Origin: an uncultured Lachnospiraceae bacterium
GTDB taxonomy: Bacteria > Bacillota > Clostridia > Lachnospirales > Lachnospiraceae
DNA length: 9,347 bases
Reading direction: 5' to 3'
NCBI GenBank assembly: GCA_937916415.1
Contig: CALGGH010000163.1
Location: 1 to 9,347, forward strand
A program made the translations under genes and the position numbers. Shown piece after piece: positions 6,597-9,347 of the stretch (position 1 is its first letter; each line of letters opens with the position of its first letter). The notes under the pieces were generated by a model. The model did not search any database and had not been told where the DNA came from. It worked only from the letters and a program-made list of their open reading frames with translations.

Positions 6597-6633
6597 TTTC
6601 GTCGGTTATAATATGTGAAATGATCCATTTCAC
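6582..6633. promoter_or_regulatory. inverted repeats over the greA promoter start region (possible operator)
   Basis: CATATTAT (6582-6589) is complementary to ATAATATG (6608-6615), bracketing the -10 box and predicted start. Directly after it, GTGAAAT (6615-6621) pairs with ATTTCAC (6627-6633) around a 5-base loop. Either could bind a repressor or form a hairpin at the very 5' end of the transcript. The AT-rich composition makes the first dyad less significant. Confidence 0.4.
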
Positions 6634-6760
6634 CCGTTATAAGCAGCAATGCAAAACTGAGCCACGGCAATGACCGGGCTTGCTGGTCGGGGAACGGTCC
6701 CCCTTAGGAACTGGCAATTGACAGATCCTTAGTTAGTAATACTGATAAGAAGGTGTAAAA
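6603..6760 (+). promoter_or_regulatory. structured ~155-nt leader of greA
   Basis: The predicted untranslated leader contains two back-to-back hairpins: GACCGG (6672-6677) with CTGGTC (6683-6688, one G-T pair), and GGGG (6689-6692) with CCCC (6699-6702). A 22-bp imperfect palindrome centred on CAATTG follows (6707-6728, two mismatched symmetric pairs). The greA ribosome site AGAAGGTG is at 6748-6755. No T-box sequence, known riboswitch core or intrinsic terminator was recognised. GAGCCACG at 6660-6667 echoes the start of repeat units 7 and 8. Confidence 0.4.
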
Positions 6761-7255
6761 ATGAGTGAATCCAAAAAGAACATCCTTACCTCCGCGAGCC
6801 TGAAGGCATACGAGGAGGAACTGAGCTACCTCAGGGAAGTGAAGCGTCACGAGATCGCGCAGAAGATCAAGGAAGCCAGGGAACAGGGCGACCTGTCGGA
6901 GAATGCAGAGTATGATGCGGCCAAGGACGAACAGCGTGACAACGAGGCCAGGATCGAGGAACTGGAGAAGATCCTCAAAAACGTGGAAGTCATCTACGAG
7001 GATGAGGTGGACCTGGAAACCATCAACGTCGGCTGCCGGGTAAGGCTGATGGACAAGACTTACAAGGAGGAGCTGGAGTTTAAGATTGTCGGTTCCACCG
7101 AAGCGGATTCACTGCTTGGCAAGATATCCAACGAGTCACCCCTGGGTGCAGCGCTGCTTGGACACAAGACCGGCGACACCGTCAAGGTAGAGACCCAGAT
7201 GGGCGAGATGGCATACAAGGTATTGGAGATTCATAACAGAAAAGACGATGAGTGA
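6761..7255 (+). CDS. greA: transcript cleavage factor GreA
   Basis: This 164-residue factor rescues backtracked RNA polymerase by inserting its coiled coil into the secondary channel and stimulating cleavage of the extruded RNA 3' end. Residues ~1-78 form the antiparallel coiled coil, with the tip signature EQGDLSENAEYDAAK (41-55) carrying the two catalytic acidic residues D44 and E47, equivalent to D41 and E44 of E. coli GreA. Residues ~84-160 form the FKBP-like C-terminal domain (VGSTEADSLLGKISNESPLG, 110-129, then GHKTGDTVKVET). The length is normal. The start is fixed by AGAAGGTG at 6748-6755. The stop overlaps the lysS start by 8 bases, so the two are one transcriptional unit, an order seen in many Firmicutes. 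Confidence 0.97.
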   Translation: MSESKKNILTSASLKAYEEELSYLREVKRHEIAQKIKEAREQGDLSENAEYDAAKDEQRDNEARIEELEKILKNVEVIYEDEVDLETINVGCRVRLMDKTYKEELEFKIVGSTEADSLLGKISNESPLGAALLGHKTGDTVKVETQMGEMAYKVLEIHNRKDDE

Positions 7256-8864
7256 GAATAATCAGCAGGTAAACGAGGAACAGGACCTGGGACAGCTCCT
7301 GAAGGTCCGCAGGGAAAAGCTGGCAGCGCTGCAGGAAGCCGGCAAAGATCCTTTCGTAATAACCAAATATGACGTAACTTATCACGTAAGCGACGCTCAG
7401 AAGGAGTATGAGGCACTCGAGGCCAGGCTTCTCGGTGACAGGCCGCCCATGGATGTGTCGGGATTGCCCGAAGAGGAGGCTAGGCCCGCACGCAAGGCAG
7501 ACTATGAGGAGCGCAGGGCCATCATGGACGCGCAGCCGATAGAGGTCAGCATAGCGGGACGTCTCATGAGCAAGCGCATCATGGGCAAGGCATCCTTTTC
7601 GAACGTGCAGGACAAGTCCGGCAACGTCCAGATATACGTGGCCAGGGACGCGATAGGCGAGGAACCCTATGCGGACTACAAGAAGTATGACATAGGCGAC
7701 ATAGTTGGCGTGAAGGGTCACGTGTTCCGCACCATGACCGGAGAGATCTCGGTACATGCGTCTGAGGTGACGCTGCTCACCAAGTCGCTGCAGATTCTGC
7801 CGGAGAAGTTCCACGGACTGACCAATACCGACATCAGGTACCGTCAGAGATACGTGGACATGATCATGAACCCCGAGGTAAAGGACACCTTTATCAAGAG
7901 GAGCAGGATCATCAGCTCGATCCGCAGGTTCCTGGACGACAGGGACTTCATGGAGGTGGAGACGCCCATGCTGGTGTCCAATCCGGGCGGAGCCGCAGCC
8001 AGGCCATTTGAGACGCATTACAATGCGCTTGACGAAGACGTGAAGCTGCGCATTTCACTGGAACTCTACCTAAAGAGGCTCATCGTCGGCGGACTCGAGA
8101 GGGTGTACGAGATCGGACGCGTGTTCAGAAATGAGGGCGTTGACACCAGGCACAACCCTGAGTTTACGCTGATGGAATTATATCAGGCATACACGGATTA
8201 TCACGGCATGATGGACCTGACCGAGGACATGTTCAGGTACCTGGCCGAGACTGTGCTGGGCACGACCAGGTTTAAATACGGCGACATAGAGCTGGATTTC
8301 GGCAAGCCTTTTGAGCGCATCACCATGACCGAGGCCGTCAAGAAATATTCGGGTGTGGACTTCGACGATCCCGCCCAGGTGCCGGATGACGAGGCAGCCA
8401 AGCGGCTGGCCAAGGAACGGCACATAGAATATGAGGAGTTTCATAAGAAGGGAAATATCTTAAACCTCTTCTTTGAAGAATATGTCGAGGAGCATCTGGT
8501 TCAGCCGACGTTCGTGATGGATCATCCCATAGAGATATCTCCGCTGACCAAGAAGAAACCTGACGATCCGTCCAAGGTCGAGAGGTTCGAACTCTTCATA
8601 AACGGATGGGAGATGTGCAACGCATATTCCGAGCTTAACGATCCGATAGACCAGCGCGAGCGTTTCGCGGCGCAGGATGCCAACGCGGCAGCAGGCGACG
8701 AAGAAGCCGAGCACACCGACGAGGACTTCCTCAACGCTCTCGAGGTCGGTATGCCCCCCACGGGCGGCATAGGTTACGGAATCGACCGACTGGTGATGCT
8801 GCTGACGGACAGCGCGGCAATTAGGGATGTGCTGTTGTTCCCGACATTGAAGTCATTAAGCTAA
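7248..8864 (+). CDS. lysS: lysyl-tRNA synthetase, class II
   Basis: This 538-residue enzyme charges tRNA-Lys with lysine. An N-terminal helical segment (LLKVRREKLAALQEAGKDPF, 17-36) leads to the OB-fold anticodon-binding domain (~97-180; VSIAGRLMSKRIMGKASF) and the class II core. Motif 1 lies around 226-253 (FMEVETPML...GGAAARPF), motif 2 at 291-315 (RVFRNEGVDTRHNPEF then LMELYQAY), motif 3 at 501-532 (GMPPTGGIGYGIDRLVMLL then RDVLLFP). The protein is ~35 residues longer than E. coli or B. subtilis LysS, mainly from an acidic/Pro-rich insertion at ~60-95 before the OB-fold. It ends LLFPTLKSLS, complete for catalysis but right where the foreign-looking DNA begins, so its last codons may have been supplied by the inserted element. 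ATG 7248 lies inside the end of greA (GATGAGTGA overlap). Confidence 0.97.
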   Translation: MSENNQQVNEEQDLGQLLKVRREKLAALQEAGKDPFVITKYDVTYHVSDAQKEYEALEARLLGDRPPMDVSGLPEEEARPARKADYEERRAIMDAQPIEVSIAGRLMSKRIMGKASFSNVQDKSGNVQIYVARDAIGEEPYADYKKYDIGDIVGVKGHVFRTMTGEISVHASEVTLLTKSLQILPEKFHGLTNTDIRYRQRYVDMIMNPEVKDTFIKRSRIISSIRRFLDDRDFMEVETPMLVSNPGGAAARPFETHYNALDEDVKLRISLELYLKRLIVGGLERVYEIGRVFRNEGVDTRHNPEFTLMELYQAYTDYHGMMDLTEDMFRYLAETVLGTTRFKYGDIELDFGKPFERITMTEAVKKYSGVDFDDPAQVPDDEAAKRLAKERHIEYEEFHKKGNILNLFFEEYVEEHLVQPTFVMDHPIEISPLTKKKPDDPSKVERFELFINGWEMCNAYSELNDPIDQRERFAAQDANAAAGDEEAEHTDEDFLNALEVGMPPTGGIGYGIDRLVMLLTDSAAIRDVLLFPTLKSLS

Positions 8865-8865
8865 A

Positions 8866-8937
8866 GAAACCCAGTAAAATAAAGGGTTTCAAGTGGTAAA
8901 AGGAACTTAGGTGCCACAAAAGTGCCACGAAAGTTCC
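8866..8937. repeat. nested inverted and direct repeats downstream of lysS (candidate att region)
   Basis: Three features are stacked in 72 bases. GAAACCC (8866-8872) pairs perfectly with GGGTTTC (8884-8890), with no T run after it. GGAACTT (8902-8908) pairs perfectly with AAGTTCC (8931-8937). Inside the second dyad, GTGCCAC occurs twice with an 11-base period (8911-8917, 8922-8928). This resembles core and arm-type sites bound by a tyrosine integrase, one turn of helix apart. The exact crossover sequence cannot be set without the other end or an empty site. Confidence 0.5.
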
Positions 8938-9009
8938 AATGGTAGATGCAGAACTGTACATGATAATGCATTTACTCCTTGGGTAGTCAATCAAATATTT
9001 TGCAAAATT

Positions 9010-9055
9010 AAGGACACTTTCTAAAAGAGAAATCTTTTGAGAGTGTCCTTTTTGT
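9010..9055 (+). terminator. intrinsic terminator, long stem with GAAA loop
   Basis: Arms 9010-9028 and 9033-9050 pair over 18 positions, with one bulged T at 9022 and one G-T pair, closed by a GAAA tetraloop (9029-9032). A T-rich tail (CCTTTTTGTT) follows. The outer stem AAGGACACT/AGTGTCCTT is perfect. It would stop transcripts coming from lysS, or act as a leader terminator ahead of the small genes at 9091 and 9194. A perfect 12-bp palindrome (8997-9008) precedes it. Confidence 0.85.
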
Positions 9056-9090
9056 TATGGTCAAAATTATTTTACAAAGGAGGATGTGCC

Positions 9091-9306
9091 ATGAAAACAA
9101 GTACAGCGATAGGTGCAGGCAGAGCGATTATGAGAATAACCGTTCCCGAAATGAGACAGAGATTATACCCAATCAGAGGAGGAATGAACGAGTATGTTAA
9201 AAGTAAGAGTTTCGGGACCGACCTACGAGCTGAAAGACTACCTGGAGCACATGGAAAAAGACAAGGTGTATCAGGTTACAAGCCAATCAAAGCCCTTAAA
9301 GAATAA
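9091..9306 (+). CDS. small ORF of unknown function in the inserted region
   Basis: This 71-codon ORF starts at an ATG with an excellent ribosome site, AAAGGAGG (9076-9083), 7 bases upstream, so translation from here is likely. The same frame is open back to an ATG at 9037, but that lies inside the terminator stem. The first ~34 residues (starting MKTSTAIGAGRAIMRITVPE) look plausible as protein. The rest is an out-of-frame reading of the DUF3970-like gene that starts at 9194, an unusually long 113-base overlap, so the C-terminal half may be incidental or the ORF may be frameshifted. I do not recognise the family. Confidence 0.5.
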   Translation: MKTSTAIGAGRAIMRITVPEMRQRLYPIRGGMNEYVKSKSFGTDLRAERLPGAHGKRQGVSGYKPIKALKE

Positions 9307-9347
9307 GGGTACAAACAAGATCTTCCGAGTATTTTCGGATGTGGACA
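9194..9347 (+). CDS. DUF3970-like small protein, N-terminal part (runs off window)
   Basis: The 51 visible codons read MLKVRVSGPTYELKDYLEHM and continue to KNKGTNKIFRVFSDVD at the window edge. The pattern K-V-R-V-S-G, a helix, then S-K-P-L-K-N-K and a strand F-R-V-F resembles the small DUF3970 proteins I recall from Firmicutes integrative elements; their function is unknown. AGAGGAGG (9175-9182) with an 11-base spacer supports ATG 9194. It fits this start better than the ATG at 9184 of the overlapping frame, which would leave a 1-base spacer. The upstream frame closes at a TGA (9185-9187), so the start cannot be much earlier. Confidence 0.7.
   Translation, partial: MLKVRVSGPTYELKDYLEHMEKDKVYQVTSQSKPLKNKGTNKIFRVFSDVD

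Larger units (their letters stand above)
8865..9347. mobile_element. probable end of an integrative element inserted at the 3' end of lysS (continues beyond window)
   Basis: Immediately after the lysS stop the base composition drops from GC-rich to clearly AT-rich, codon use shifts to AAA/ACA/ATA-type codons, and repeats typical of recombination ends appear. The first recognisable gene is a DUF3970-like small ORF of a kind I associate with Firmicutes conjugative elements. Integration into the 3' end of a conserved gene while restoring its reading frame is a usual strategy of tyrosine-recombinase elements. No recombinase, relaxase or opposite end is present here, so the element type is unknown. 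Confidence 0.6.

Noticed and set aside
5595..6670. Long reverse-strand ORFs across dusB and the repeat array with repeated Pro/Arg/His-rich segments
   Set aside because: They arise because GC-rich DNA and the repeat units lack stops on the minus strand. All three minus frames look alike in the array, and the ORFs run opposite to a clear dusB gene.
6718..6746. Second promoter (TTGACA) just before greA
   Set aside because: No acceptable -10 at a normal distance (best ACTGAT or TACTGA), and the transcript would leave almost no room for the ribosome site.
6640..6760. T-box or tRNA-like element controlling lysS
   Set aside because: No T-box sequence, anticodon-like specifier stem or tRNA cloverleaf could be drawn.
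4857..6780. Shared MSESK start of the small unknown protein and GreA as evidence of duplication
   Set aside because: Similarity ends after five residues and the codons differ; chance is enough.
8866..8890. Intrinsic terminator directly after lysS
   Set aside because: A 7-bp stem with an 11-base loop but no T run after it; the real terminator is at 9010-9055.

Overview
The window reads as the chromosome of a Gram-positive Clostridia-type bacterium, most likely a Lachnospiraceae member of fairly high GC. All convincing genes lie on the + strand. Supporting signs are a cortex-hydrolase-like (SleB/CwlJ) wall enzyme with SH3 domains, the gene order birA - small conserved protein - dusB - greA - lysS that I recall from Lachnospiraceae, and Firmicutes-type ribosome binding sites. 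Codon use combines a GC-rich genome with heavy use of AGG (Arg) and ATA (Ile). No organism name can be supported from the sequence alone.

Layout. Bases 1-1096 hold the 3' end of pfkA (6-phosphofructokinase), overlapped by one base by a SpoU/TrmH-family RNA methyltransferase gene. A near-consensus promoter (1158-1186) then opens a run of envelope and cofactor genes: a secreted cell wall hydrolase (1212-2324), an NfeD-like membrane protein (2383-2829) paired with an SPFH/QmcA-type protein (2894-3814), the bifunctional biotin ligase/repressor BirA (3854-4846) and a 113-residue conserved protein (4857-5198). An intergenic stretch with a 28-bp-arm hairpin (5247-5313) separates this run from dusB (5385-6344). 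A GC-rich array of about eight degenerate 23-28 bp repeats (6373-6569) runs directly into a perfect-consensus promoter (6568-6596) and a structured leader of about 155 nt for greA-lysS (6761-8864).

Past the lysS stop codon the DNA changes character. It becomes AT-rich, carries nested inverted and direct repeats (8866-8937) and a strong terminator hairpin (9010-9055), and starts a short-gene region that includes a DUF3970-like ORF running off the window. This looks like one end of an integrative mobile element inserted at the 3' end of lysS. No integrase is visible in the window.

The protein-coding part is mostly housekeeping. The less ordinary material is intergenic. Two short tandem-repeat arrays, nfeD/SPFH and dusB/greA, appear to share one repeat family. 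In each case the expression signal of the downstream gene (the SPFH Shine-Dalgarno sequence, the greA promoter) lies in or abuts the last repeat. The large hairpin before dusB and the lysS-element junction are the other points worth checking.
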